This document shows, piece by piece, positions 31,953 through 39,603 of a stretch of DNA of 39,603 nucleotides. How positions within the stretch are numbered: position 1 is the stretch's first letter; each line of letters begins with the position of its first letter. The translations under genes were made by a program, and so were the position numbers. Origin of the DNA: Faecalitalea sp. UBA4312 (lineage in GTDB: Bacteria > Bacillota_I > Bacilli_A > Erysipelotrichales > Erysipelotrichaceae); assembly GCA_002394635.1 (NCBI GenBank), contig DGUK01000023.1:1-39603 (forward strand), given 5' to 3'. The notes beneath the pieces were generated by a model, which was not told where the DNA came from, did not search any database, and saw only the letters and a program-made list of their open reading frames with translations.

Positions 31953-33421
31953 GCTTTTCTCCTTATTTTTCCGAAAATCTGATTTTCTATCTCAATGACC
32001 AACGGTTCCTTGGTCAATGTCAACACAAGTCCATAGACTCCAAAAAAGATCATTCCTGAAATTGCAATAACGATAAAACTGTTCCATCGTACGCTCTCTA
32101 TCAACTGTAGCTGTTTTACCGGCAAGGCCAGTATACTGCCACCAGCAATTCCCAAGATCAATGAACGGTAATGGATCTTCTTATATACTTCTGCCACAAT
32201 ATCCTTTGTGTAGTAAAACTGAACGATCCAGACAACTATTTCTGCAGCCAGTGTGCCAATGGCTGCTCCGCTGGAGGCCATTCTCGGGATCAGCAGCAGA
32301 TTAATGATAAAATCAACCACCGCACCGGCAATCTCGGAATACAGAACAAAGCGTTCCTTTCCAATCGGAACTAAAATCTGGATTCCCATAATATTGGTCA
32401 AACCAATGAATACGACGGTCGGCATGATCAACTGCATCGGTTCGATCGCCCCTGTAAAATCATTGGACGAAAGAAAATAAATTCCCTCCCTGGCAAAGAA
32501 GATAAAATAAACGGTTAACGGCAAAGCTACGATCCACACAAAATTGAGTGCTTTTTTTGTGATCCGTAAGAATTCATCCTTCTTACCTAGATTGATATAA
32601 TAAGAAGCACGTGGCAGCAAGACCGCTCCCAGCGATGTAACAACACTGACCAATATAGTCTTGATCTTTACAGCCGCATTATAGTAACCAACATCAGCAT
32701 CCGTTTTCATAAAGCCCAGCATGACCGTATCCAGATGGGTATATACCGTAGTGGCACAAGCCATCGCAAAAAAGACCATGACTGCTTTCAAATGTTTTTT
32801 GAAATTGTAGCTGCCTGTCGGCCGGAAGGAAATATAGCGGTGTGCATTTATAAAATTCAATATATTGGATGCACTGGCCGCAAAGATAGAAATCGCCCCG
32901 TATATCACATAGTCTTCCTTGGTATGGATCAGGGCAAACATCCCCAGCAGTGCAATAAACTTAAACAGAATAGAACGAATCGTAATATACGTATACTGCT
33001 CCAGTCCTTTATACAGCCATTCCATTCCGAAACAACTGAATATGATCATCAAACTTGTTATCAGGAACAAAGGTTTCTCGGCAGACATTCTCGGAATGGT
33101 CCCCAACATAATAAAAAAGATAATATAGGAGACACATCCAATCGCAAAGTTGATCAGGAACAATTCCTGTACAGTCCTTGACAGTTTCTCCTTATCGTCC
33201 CGAACCTGAGCCACAGCCCGGATCCCATAGGTTGGAATTCCCAGCTGGGCAAACATATTAAAGTAGGAAATGACCGATGTCGCGAACTGCACGGTACCAT
33301 AACGTGTCGGTGTCAGAATGGTTGAAACATACGGAAACGTGATCAATGGAAAAATAAAGGCAGACATTGTCAACAATGCATTCATTATAAAATTCATCTT
33401 GATGGATTTCTGCTGTTTCAT
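31949..33421 (-). CDS. wzx: Oligosaccharide flippase Wzx (RfbX type)
   Basis: This is a 490-aa protein with 12-14 membrane helices. MNFIMNALLTMSAFIFPLIT followed by FPYVSTILTPTRYGTVQFA is the classic N-terminus of the polysaccharide biosynthesis (Wzx) family. QLGIPTYGIRAVAQVRDDKE is the next conserved segment. It flips undecaprenyl-diphosphate-linked repeat units to the outside. AAAGGAGG precedes the ATG. It sits between Wzz and Glf, the standard position, and is unlike the second flippase at 21346-22866. Confidence 0.92.
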   Translation of the reverse strand: MKQQKSIKMNFIMNALLTMSAFIFPLITFPYVSTILTPTRYGTVQFATSVISYFNMFAQLGIPTYGIRAVAQVRDDKEKLSRTVQELFLINFAIGCVSYIIFFIMLGTIPRMSAEKPLFLITSLMIIFSCFGMEWLYKGLEQYTYITIRSILFKFIALLGMFALIHTKEDYVIYGAISIFAASASNILNFINAHRYISFRPTGSYNFKKHLKAVMVFFAMACATTVYTHLDTVMLGFMKTDADVGYYNAAVKIKTILVSVVTSLGAVLLPRASYYINLGKKDEFLRITKKALNFVWIVALPLTVYFIFFAREGIYFLSSNDFTGAIEPMQLIMPTVVFIGLTNIMGIQILVPIGKERFVLYSEIAGAVVDFIINLLLIPRMASSGAAIGTLAAEIVVWIVQFYYTKDIVAEVYKKIHYRSLILGIAGGSILALPVKQLQLIESVRWNSFIVIAISGMIFFGVYGLVLTLTKEPLVIEIENQIFGKIRRKA

Positions 33422-33438
33422 ATGACATCCTCCTTTCG

Positions 33439-34437
33439 TTATTTCATATACACCCCGATCATGGGTGTTGGAATCAGACGATCTACCGTTTGGATCGTCT
33501 TTTTTAATTTCTTTTTATTGGATTTTTCTCGGCTGATAGCCAGCACCAGCAGATCAGCATTTCGCCCCTGTTCTACCATCGCATCCACTGCATCGGTCGA
33601 TACAGCCGAAACATCCATATCCGTCATTTTTTCTACCAGGTCGGTCATTTCAAGATCCGGCGCATGGATCACGCAGATCTTTCGATTTTCCTGATTTGTA
33701 AAGGAATGCTTGACCTGTGTGCGTAAAGACTGGTCTTCAATGTTGATAACAGGCAGTCCCAGATAGGCCTCGGCATCCTGCACAAAATACAAGCGAGGAT
33801 CGGTATTAATGCGAATGATCACATATAACAAGCTTAAAGCAATTCCCGCTGCTGCGCCCACCAGATAGAAAATATGCATAATGGGAGTAAATGGCACAGG
33901 ATTGACGGTCGGCTGTTCAGCTATCTGCACATCTACATATGTTTCTTTGGATATATTGGTGATATATGCATCCATGGCCTTTTGTGTTAACTGATATGCC
34001 ATTTCCGGAGTAAATGCTTTTCCACGAACGATCACATAAGAATTCATAGCATCCCCAGAATTCGTTTTTGGAACTATGATCAGATTGTTTCGCAATGTCT
34101 GTTTATCATAGCCTGTCAGTTCCATCAACTCTTTGGAAATAGAATCCTTCATCATATAGTGCTTCACATTATAGATCAGATCGATATTGGTCGTCTTCTG
34201 ATCCTCGGTCAACGCGTTTCCCTGTTGATCGACCGATGAAAAATAAAGGATCCCTTCACTGGCATATGTTTTGGGACGTACAAGCGCGGAACCCGTCACA
34301 AGGCCAAAGCCAAGAAGAACAATGGCGATGACCTTCAGGAAGTCCCGTCGGAGCACGAAAAGGATCTGCCGGCATGTGATATTGGTCTCTTCTACATTTT
34401 CATAGATGGTTCCTATTTCTTTTTCCTTCATTGACAT
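33439..34437 (-). CDS. Wzz-like chain-length regulator with a fused C-terminal domain lacking a P-loop
   Basis: This is a ~332-aa protein. Residues 1-30 are cytoplasmic. A membrane helix (LKVIAIVLLGFGLVTGSALV) leads to an external region (~55-180), and a second helix (IFYLVGAAAGIALSLLYVII) ends near 206. This two-helix layout, with PxxP-like NPVPFTPIM before helix 2, is that of the Wzz/CapA family. The final ~80 residues (from RKICVIHAPDLEMTDLVEKM) resemble the core of a BY-kinase/ParA-like domain (AVSTDAVDAMVEQGRNADLL, then VLAISREKSNKKKLKKTIQ and MIGVYMK), but no Walker A motif is present. No BY-kinase gene is adjacent. The start could be GTG 34440, ATG 34437 or ATG 34431; GGAAGAGG favours 34437. 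Confidence 0.82.
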   Translation of the reverse strand: MSMKEKEIGTIYENVEETNITCRQILFVLRRDFLKVIAIVLLGFGLVTGSALVRPKTYASEGILYFSSVDQQGNALTEDQKTTNIDLIYNVKHYMMKDSISKELMELTGYDKQTLRNNLIIVPKTNSGDAMNSYVIVRGKAFTPEMAYQLTQKAMDAYITNISKETYVDVQIAEQPTVNPVPFTPIMHIFYLVGAAAGIALSLLYVIIRINTDPRLYFVQDAEAYLGLPVINIEDQSLRTQVKHSFTNQENRKICVIHAPDLEMTDLVEKMTDMDVSAVSTDAVDAMVEQGRNADLLVLAISREKSNKKKLKKTIQTVDRLIPTPMIGVYMK

Positions 34438-34452
34438 CACCCTCTTCCTTCA

Positions 34453-35424
34453 TTATTTCCCTTTGACGAGCCAATAGGCCCTTCCACCGGTCCAATGCAT
34501 CAAACGGATACGAATATCTCCTTCTGTAGAGATTTTATACAGATCCGGTGTTAAAAACTTGGCCTTTTGTTCGATCTCCCGGATATTTTTATACATTCCC
34601 GTAGATTTCGGCACCAGCAGCAAAGATGCCATTCCATACTTATAATAGTACTTAAAACGACTTAATACCGGTTTACGGTTTTCATCCGTAATGGCCGGAC
34701 AATCATGATAGTAATCCACCAATAGATGCAGGACCTTTAATTCATCTTTATAATTCCGGATCATGCTGGCCTTGGATACACTTTGCTCATCCCGTCCCTG
34801 CCTGTAACAGTAGACCGGTGTGGCATCACACGTTATCGTGTCCACATAGGGCATCATATAGGCAATAAACAGCTGATCGGTATATAGCGTATGCTCCGGT
34901 AATTGAAAATGCAGTTTCTGCAACAATTCGGTTTTTACCGTAGTGTGCCAGATACCCGGATAAAAGTTACCTTCATACTCTTTCATCCGCAATGTCTGTC
35001 CTTCGTATTTAGCCCAGGTCGGAATATGCTCCTTTAACGGCTGTCCTTCAACAGCGTCAAAACGCCGGGACATCACCCAGTCGGAGTCACAGTTTTCCAA
35101 CAGTTCCACCAGATGCTGCAAACCTTTTGGATCTACCCAGTCATCGCCGTCCAGCAGTTTAAAATACTTGCCGGTGGCCTCTGTCATACTGCGATTGACC
35201 GTTGAACCATACCCACCGTTGGGCTTATTGATCAATCGGAACGTCTGTGGATATTTATCAACATAGTCCTGCACGATAGAGGCTGTCGAATCCTTCGATC
35301 CATCATTTTCAATAATCACTTCGAGCTGATCCATCACTTCCGGAATCGATAAAGAATCCAGTGTCTGATGAATAAATTTCTCTACATTGTATGCTGCAAT
35401 AGATATTGTTAATATTTTTTTCAT
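34453..35424 (-). CDS. Glycosyltransferase family 2, sister copy 2
   Basis: This is a 323-aa GT-A enzyme beginning MKKILTISIAAYNVEKFIHQ. Motifs are VIIENDGSKDSTASIV, INKPNGGYGSTVNRSM and the metal site KLLDGDDWVD. These are nearly the same in the next gene upstream, so the two are a tandem duplicate that has diverged (the second halves differ more). ATG 35424 is preferred to the TTG 12 nt upstream, which lies inside the neighbouring gene; GGGAA lies before it. Such ENDGSKD/LLDGDDW enzymes are common in Firmicute teichoic-acid-like loci. The donor sugar is unknown. Confidence 0.87.
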   Translation of the reverse strand: MKKILTISIAAYNVEKFIHQTLDSLSIPEVMDQLEVIIENDGSKDSTASIVQDYVDKYPQTFRLINKPNGGYGSTVNRSMTEATGKYFKLLDGDDWVDPKGLQHLVELLENCDSDWVMSRRFDAVEGQPLKEHIPTWAKYEGQTLRMKEYEGNFYPGIWHTTVKTELLQKLHFQLPEHTLYTDQLFIAYMMPYVDTITCDATPVYCYRQGRDEQSVSKASMIRNYKDELKVLHLLVDYYHDCPAITDENRKPVLSRFKYYYKYGMASLLLVPKSTGMYKNIREIEQKAKFLTPDLYKISTEGDIRIRLMHWTGGRAYWLVKGK

Positions 35425-35426
35425 TG

Positions 35427-36413
35427 TTATTCCCAATTCTTTATTTTCCCACCTACATAGAAATAGACCAGATACCCTGTCATTCTTAAAACAGAAACAG
35501 GCCGGCCCATCGTAAATACATCCTTATAGATTGCAGGGGACTTCTCTTTTGTATATTTTTCCAGGCTGATCAACTGCTTAAATGCGTTCATGGATCTCGG
35601 CAGCAACAATAAGGTCTTTATGACATAGTGATAGTATCGCGCGACTCTGGCCTGCAATACCGGATTTGATTTTCCTTGTTCGACCTTTTCGCTGTATACA
35701 TCCAATATATATTTAAAGACAGTGACCGCCTGGTCTGCATTCTTGATCCGGCTTTGACGACTGACTGTTTGTCCATCCCGGCCAACCCGATAAGAATAGA
35801 CCGGAAAATCCAAAAAGGAAATCGTTTCTATACCAGATAAAGAATGGACCACAAACAGCTGATCCGTATAAAACATATGCTCAGGTAAGGAAATGTTCTC
35901 ATGTTTTAGATGCTCAGTTTTCACAGTTAACTGCCAATGGCCAAAAATCACCGGCTTTTTTATCGCCGCCACCTTGACAATATTCCCTTCTAACGGATGG
36001 TAGGCCGGAACGACTTCTTCATAAGTGAATGTTTCATCCTTTACCTTGTTAAAGCGCGTAATGACACAATCACTATCCAGCTTTTTCAGTCGCCGGATCA
36101 AAGAAATCAAGCCATCTTTTTCAAACCAGTCATCCCCATCCAGCAGTTTAAAATATTTCCCTCTGGCCAGCTTAATGCTCTGATTGATAGTGGAGCCATA
36201 GCCGCCGTTTTCCTTATTGATCAGCCGGAAGGAATCCGGATACATTTCCACGTATTCGTTTGCGATCTGTGCAGTTTTGTCCTTAGAACCGTCATTCTCA
36301 ATAATTACATCCAGATCCTCAAGAACTTCATCGACAACCAGGGAATCCAGACATTTTTTCAAAAACGGTTCCACATTATAGGCAGCCACAGAGATCGTTA
36401 ATGTCTTATCCAT
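35427..36413 (-). CDS. Glycosyltransferase family 2, sister copy 1
   Basis: This 328-aa GT-A enzyme is the paralogue of the following gene. It starts MDKTLTISVAAYNVEPFLKK and has DVIIENDGSKDKTAQI, INKENGGYGSTINQSI and KLLDGDDWFEKDG. A shared downstream pattern, LPEHMFYTDQLFVVHSL and YRVGRDGQTVSRQS (LPEHTLYTDQLFIAYMM and YRQGRDEQSVSKAS in the sister), marks a conserved acceptor-side region. The start is supported by the ribosome binding site GTGAAAGAAT in the short gap after the cytidylyltransferase gene, though it is weak. Confidence 0.87.
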   Translation of the reverse strand: MDKTLTISVAAYNVEPFLKKCLDSLVVDEVLEDLDVIIENDGSKDKTAQIANEYVEMYPDSFRLINKENGGYGSTINQSIKLARGKYFKLLDGDDWFEKDGLISLIRRLKKLDSDCVITRFNKVKDETFTYEEVVPAYHPLEGNIVKVAAIKKPVIFGHWQLTVKTEHLKHENISLPEHMFYTDQLFVVHSLSGIETISFLDFPVYSYRVGRDGQTVSRQSRIKNADQAVTVFKYILDVYSEKVEQGKSNPVLQARVARYYHYVIKTLLLLPRSMNAFKQLISLEKYTKEKSPAIYKDVFTMGRPVSVLRMTGYLVYFYVGGKIKNWE

Positions 36414-36421
36414 TCTTTCAC

Positions 36422-37138
36422 CTACTTTAACCAGTTATCCTTATCGGATTTCAAATATGCCTTAAACATTTCCAGATCATCCTTTGTGGTCAGTTTGATA
36501 TTCTTATCGGAACCAGCCGCAAAGTATAAACGTTCTCCCAGTTCCACCATCATGGTATTTGTATAAGAAGATCCATAAATACCGATTTCTTTTTCAAAAG
36601 CCTCGTGATACGCCCAGTCCAGCTTTTTAAATTTATAGGCCTGTGGTGTCGCCACACGACGTAATGTTTCTCTTGGAATATACTGTACTGTGGAAATCTC
36701 ATCATCAACGATAAAGATCTGTTCATTATATGGCATAGATGTCACCGCATTGCCATATTTGTTACATTTGATGATCAGATCCGACAAAACGGTTTCATCG
36801 ACCAACGGGCGAATGCCGTCATGAATGATGATATTGTCATCATCCTTGGCAATCCCTTCCAGATGATAGACACCGTTACGTATAGATTCCTGACCGGTAT
36901 GGCCTCCGGATACGATCCATTTTAGTTTATCGATATTGAATTGTTTGGCGTAGGCCCACACAATATCATGCCAGCCGTCAATACATACGACTTCGATGGC
37001 ATCAATCTGCGGATGTTTCTGAAACCCCTCCAGCGTATAGATCAACACCGGTTTATCATAGACATTAATAAACTGCTTCGGGATGTCCTGCCCCATTCTT
37101 GAACCGGAACCACCGGCAATAATAATTGCGATATTCAT
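36422..37138 (-). CDS. IspD/TarI-family cytidylyltransferase, probably alditol-phosphate type
   Basis: This is a 238-aa nucleotidyltransferase that makes a CDP-activated alcohol. The N-terminal IIIAGGSGSRMGQDIPKQFI is the CTP-binding loop, then YDKPVLIYTLEGFQKHP, VSGGHTGQESIRNGVYHLEG, IIHDGIRPLVDETVLSDLI, and TPQAYKFKKL. These motifs are shared by IspD (isoprenoid) and TarI (ribitol-5-phosphate). The context, a surface glycan operon that also encodes a CDP-glycerol-type transferase, favours a TarI-like role. No TarJ-like reductase or LicD is visible, so the substrate cannot be fixed. The terminal KSDKDNWLK lies beside the next GT2 gene. Confidence 0.85.
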   Translation of the reverse strand: MNIAIIIAGGSGSRMGQDIPKQFINVYDKPVLIYTLEGFQKHPQIDAIEVVCIDGWHDIVWAYAKQFNIDKLKWIVSGGHTGQESIRNGVYHLEGIAKDDDNIIIHDGIRPLVDETVLSDLIIKCNKYGNAVTSMPYNEQIFIVDDEISTVQYIPRETLRRVATPQAYKFKKLDWAYHEAFEKEIGIYGSSYTNTMMVELGERLYFAAGSDKNIKLTTKDDLEMFKAYLKSDKDNWLK

Positions 37139-37150
37139 AGCTATTCCTTT

Positions 37151-37951
37151 CTAAAAGCTGCCCTCATATTTCTTATGAAAGAATTTGGCTTTTATAAATG
37201 AGCCGCCTTTTTTGATCCAGTTTGTCGATTCCATTTGTAATAAAGGAAGCTCTTTGATTTCATCGTTACGGATCGTACCCTGATCGATCTGATATGCCAG
37301 CCAGGCATTAAAGATGATCTCGCTGACCCGGCCATAGAAACGTGATTGAAAAGCCGACAGCTTTGCTGTATCCACCTTTGTTTCCAGCTGCCCCAGAATA
37401 TCAAACAACCATGTACAATACATATCCAGCAGATCATGCTCCATGATCATCATATTGAACATATAGCCATGGGTCTGCTGTACGACCTTGTCATAATATG
37501 GAACATATTCCGGGTATTTGTTTTCCAGGATCTGTCGGGTCTTATCCAGGTGTTCCGCATAATGTGTATGCGCATAATGCGTGTATAGCGTTTCAATATA
37601 GTAATTTCGTTTTTTTGGTACAAATACCTTTATTTTTGGTATATATTGACGAATTTCCACTTCTTTGAGCACTTGTTCAAATTTGTCTTTTGACGGGGTC
37701 GTCCCCTTGAAATAACGACGGTAATGAACCAGTCCGATATAAGAGGCATGAACATGCTTCCAGGCCCAGTATAAACCCGTCAGCTCACAATAATACGGAT
37801 TTTTTTCCGAAATATTATCTCCGATATCATCCTTGACATATTCAAGATCCAACGATTTTCCATGTGCTCCTACATGCAAAGGCAGATACATCGGATCTTT
37901 TGGCATTCGATAAGCCTTATGCGTCGCCACAATAATTTTTACATTATCCAT
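37151..37951 (-). CDS. DUF4422 glycosyltransferase-like protein
   Basis: This is a 266-aa cytoplasmic protein of the DUF4422 family, found in capsule and exopolysaccharide loci and thought to act as glycosyltransferases. Signatures are KIIVATHKAYRMPKDPMYLP, LPLHVGAHGKS, DNISEKNPYYCELTGLYWAW and YIGLVHYRRYF, a set of motifs diagnostic for the family. The second half has HYAHTHYAEHLDKTR and MFNMMIMEHDLLDMYCTWLF. Its ATG overlaps the last base of the sugar transferase gene (37951), showing coupling. The donor is not known; family members are often predicted to use UDP-galactose or UDP-galactofuranose, which would fit the presence of glf. Confidence 0.88.
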   Translation of the reverse strand: MDNVKIIVATHKAYRMPKDPMYLPLHVGAHGKSLDLEYVKDDIGDNISEKNPYYCELTGLYWAWKHVHASYIGLVHYRRYFKGTTPSKDKFEQVLKEVEIRQYIPKIKVFVPKKRNYYIETLYTHYAHTHYAEHLDKTRQILENKYPEYVPYYDKVVQQTHGYMFNMMIMEHDLLDMYCTWLFDILGQLETKVDTAKLSAFQSRFYGRVSEIIFNAWLAYQIDQGTIRNDEIKELPLLQMESTNWIKKGGSFIKAKFFHKKYEGSF

Positions 37952-39312
37952 TATCTTGCTCCACTTCCATATAGTACAATTCGAACGGTCTTCACAAACA
38001 GAGTAACATCCATCCAGAAATTCCAGTTGTGTACATAATAATCATCCAGTTCCAGACGCGTCTGGAAATCCACATCGCTGCGACCATGTGTCTGCCACAT
38101 ACCGGTCAGCCCCGGTTTAGACTGAATTACAATATCATAATACTCTCCCATATCCTCGATTTCCCGTTCCAGATACGGGCGCGGTCCGATCAAAGACATC
38201 TGTCCTTTTAACACATTGATAAACTGAGGAAATTCATCCAGACTTTTCTCACGCAAAAACTCACCGGCCTTGGTAATTCTCGGATCGTTTTCCAGCTTTT
38301 TATTAATTTCATACTCTTCCCGGATGGCAGGATCCTTGGCCATCATCTCTTCCAGGATCTGATCGGCATTCGGTACCATGGTACGATATTTGTAGATTTG
38401 AAATACTTTTCCATTCTTTCCGATCCGATCTTGTTTAAAGAAGATCGGGTCTGTATCTCCCTGTGAACGATTCTTAAAGAACACAAACACCGTCAGTGGG
38501 ATCAACATCAACATCCCCGCTAAGGATATAACGATATCCAAAATCCGCTTGGAGATGATCGACATCAACTTCATCGGTCCATGACTGCTGGATATCAAGA
38601 TCAATCCGTCAAAATCCTTGAACTTGGTATCGAATGTCACCAGATTGGTCATCTGTGGCAAATACATGATATCGGTCACTTTATCCTTGACACGATTGAC
38701 GATCCTTTGCATATCTTCACGATCCATTTCGGTAATCGCCACAATCACGGTATCAATCTGATATTTTTTTAATGCCATTTCCAGTTGATCGAGCGGCAGG
38801 ATGGTTTGATCCTGCGGGATCATGCAGTTCTGATAATGCACATTCTCAAAGAAGGTCGAATGATTACAATCAATGAAACATTTCAGGTCTAACAATGAAA
38901 AACGGTTTGTGTGCACAACGCCCATCAGTTTGGAAGCCGAAGCCCCCATCCCGATGACACAAACCCTTCTTTTAAATTGATTTCGAAACCAGATCCGCGT
39001 ATTTCTGGCAAAAAAGACCGAGAAAAAGAAACAGGCTGCAGTAAACAACAATAAGATCCATGTATCCTGCGGATAATCCGGATAAATAATCAATGTTCCA
39101 ATGATAAAGAACCAGAAATGACTTTGTATGCATAGCTTGATCTCATCCCATACCAGTAATACCGTATTCTGATATCTGCCGATCAATATCTGCATAATAC
39201 AATAGACCACAAATAATCTCTTTGGAAAAAATGCATCAAACGGAAACACAATCAAAAGAATAGCTGCGGTCAATACATTGATCAAAAAATTAAAAAAACC
39301 AATTCGTGTCAT
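37951..39312 (-). CDS. Undecaprenyl-phosphate sugar phosphotransferase (initiating enzyme)
   Basis: This is a 453-aa polyprenyl glycosylphosphotransferase that starts repeat-unit assembly by moving a sugar-1-phosphate to undecaprenyl phosphate. The N-terminal third has four to five membrane helices. A CoA-binding-like Rossmann region (RRVCVIGMGASASKLMGVVH) follows. Helix 5 (ILDIVISLAGMLMLIPLTVF) leads into the catalytic bacterial sugar transferase domain with KQDRIGKNGKVFQIYKYRTM, REKSLDEFPQFINVLKGQMS, LIGPRPYL and KPGLTGMWQTHGRSDVDF. The architecture matches WbaP/CpsE/EpsL-like enzymes. The start ATG lies in a 23-nt overlap with a small upstream ORF. Confidence 0.93.
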   Translation of the reverse strand: MTRIGFFNFLINVLTAAILLIVFPFDAFFPKRLFVVYCIMQILIGRYQNTVLLVWDEIKLCIQSHFWFFIIGTLIIYPDYPQDTWILLLFTAACFFFSVFFARNTRIWFRNQFKRRVCVIGMGASASKLMGVVHTNRFSLLDLKCFIDCNHSTFFENVHYQNCMIPQDQTILPLDQLEMALKKYQIDTVIVAITEMDREDMQRIVNRVKDKVTDIMYLPQMTNLVTFDTKFKDFDGLILISSSHGPMKLMSIISKRILDIVISLAGMLMLIPLTVFVFFKNRSQGDTDPIFFKQDRIGKNGKVFQIYKYRTMVPNADQILEEMMAKDPAIREEYEINKKLENDPRITKAGEFLREKSLDEFPQFINVLKGQMSLIGPRPYLEREIEDMGEYYDIVIQSKPGLTGMWQTHGRSDVDFQTRLELDDYYVHNWNFWMDVTLFVKTVRIVLYGSGAR

Positions 39313-39403
39313 AATCCTGCCCTTTTCTAATAATCGCCAATACTACGATATCTTTTTTTATGCGTTCCGTCAAATAGTTCTCATCGATATCGATCCGTGT
39401 CAT
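39290..39403 (-). CDS. Small ORF, 37 aa, coupled to the epimerase gene
   Basis: This short frame starts at ATG 39403, which overlaps the epimerase TGA as ATGA and follows AAAGGAAAC. It ends in TAA inside the sugar transferase gene, 23 nt past that gene's ATG. The peptide begins MTRIDIDENYLTERIKKDIV and ends VLAIIRKGQDYDTNWFF. It has a charged N-terminal half and a short hydrophobic stretch. I recognise no family. It may be a small subunit, a coupling device that brings ribosomes to the transferase start, or chance. Confidence 0.4.
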   Translation of the reverse strand: MTRIDIDENYLTERIKKDIVVLAIIRKGQDYDTNWFF

Positions 39404-39603
39404 TCTGTTTCCTTTAATATCTCAATGGTACGGCGGATTCCCTGTTCCATTGTATACAAAGGTTCCCATCCAAGCTTTTGTACTTTCGTGGTATCCAGGA
39501 TGGCTTTGGTTGCGGTGGAATATCCCTTTCTTTCTGTTTCATCCGGTAGTTCAAAGACCACTTTACGTCCAACGCTCTCGGCAATCATGCCGGCCAGCGC
39601 CTT
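39400..39603 (-). CDS. NAD-dependent epimerase/dehydratase, C-terminal fragment at window edge
   Basis: Only the last 67 residues are in the window; the gene continues to the right. The sequence KALAGMIAESVGRKVVFELP, then ERKGYSTATKAILDTTKVQK and LGWEPLYTMEQGIRRTIEIL, is the typical end of extended short-chain dehydrogenases such as UDP-glucose 4-epimerases and UDP-glucuronate decarboxylases. The LGWEP and GIRRTIE motifs are standard. The exact sugar nucleotide cannot be assigned. It overlaps the small 37-aa ORF by 4 bp and is the first visible gene of the polysaccharide operon. Confidence 0.85.
   Translation of the reverse strand, partial: KALAGMIAESVGRKVVFELPDETERKGYSTATKAILDTTKVQKLGWEPLYTMEQGIRRTIEILKETE

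Noticed and set aside
1..39603. CRISPR arrays, insertion sequences, transposases, integrases or phage genes
   Set aside because: I found no regularly spaced direct repeats and no transposase, recombinase or phage protein motifs. The tRNA-Leu shows no attachment-site duplication inside the window.

Overview
The window looks like a chromosomal segment of a low-to-mid GC Firmicute. The gene set (AzlCD, a DeoR/GRE/DeoC operon, BspA-like SLH surface protein, AgrC/LytTR-type signalling, a Wzx/Wzy exopolysaccharide locus) and strong AGGAGG-type ribosome binding sites fit gut Erysipelotrichales or relatives; this assignment is inference. UGA is used as a normal stop (for example at the ends of azlD, wzx and the partial epimerase gene), so the standard bacterial code applies.

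Layout. 1-4850 (minus strand): a partial membrane protein, tRNA-Leu(GAG), the 23S rRNA m5U methyltransferase RlmD/RlmCD, an azlC-azlD-DUF3841-hypothetical operon, and a PhzF-family gene broken by an in-frame UGA. 4851-8780 (minus): deoC, a glycyl radical enzyme of the GCVE (dehydratase/lyase) type and a DeoR-family regulator in one operon with operator-like repeats. 8786-13201: a BspA-like leucine-rich-repeat protein with three SLH domains, divergent from a CsaB/WcaK-type pyruvyl transferase and a GT2 glycosyltransferase. 13246-14139: a broken secreted protein and a small XRE-like protein. 14408-19070 (plus): an unusual two-component locus, consisting of a LytTR response regulator (frameshifted), a GHKL ATPase with no recognisable phosphoacceptor histidine (interrupted by UAA), and four tandem multi-pass membrane paralogues that each stop about ten residues after an AgrC-like RHD H-box. 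19087-20094: a membrane acyltransferase. 20406-39603 (minus): a ~19 kb surface-polysaccharide operon, read from right to left: epimerase (partial), small ORF, polyprenyl-phosphate sugar transferase, DUF4422, cytidylyltransferase, two sister GT2 enzymes, Wzz, Wzx, Glf, two sister Wzy-like proteins, an Alg14/Alg13-like pair, CDP-glycerol-type transferase, a decayed gene remnant, Stealth phosphotransferase, GT2, pyruvyl transferase, a second flippase, and an FrhB-like protein without its ferredoxin part.

How it fits together. The right half makes, flips and polymerises a polysaccharide that probably carries galactofuranose, an alditol phosphate, pyruvate and hexose-1-phosphate decorations. The SLH protein next to a pyruvyl transferase suggests anchoring to a pyruvylated wall polymer. 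The most novel candidate is the 14.4-19.1 kb locus: the ATPase half and the histidine half of a sensor kinase seem to lie on different polypeptides, with one ATPase subunit and four receptor subunits. In this genome the regulator and ATPase genes are both broken. They belong to a wider set of lesions in the window (PhzF, a secreted protein, an EPS gene remnant, and possibly the start codon of the SLH protein). Three genes also appear to have a -10 element only 6-7 nt from their start codon and no Shine-Dalgarno sequence, which suggests leaderless transcripts.
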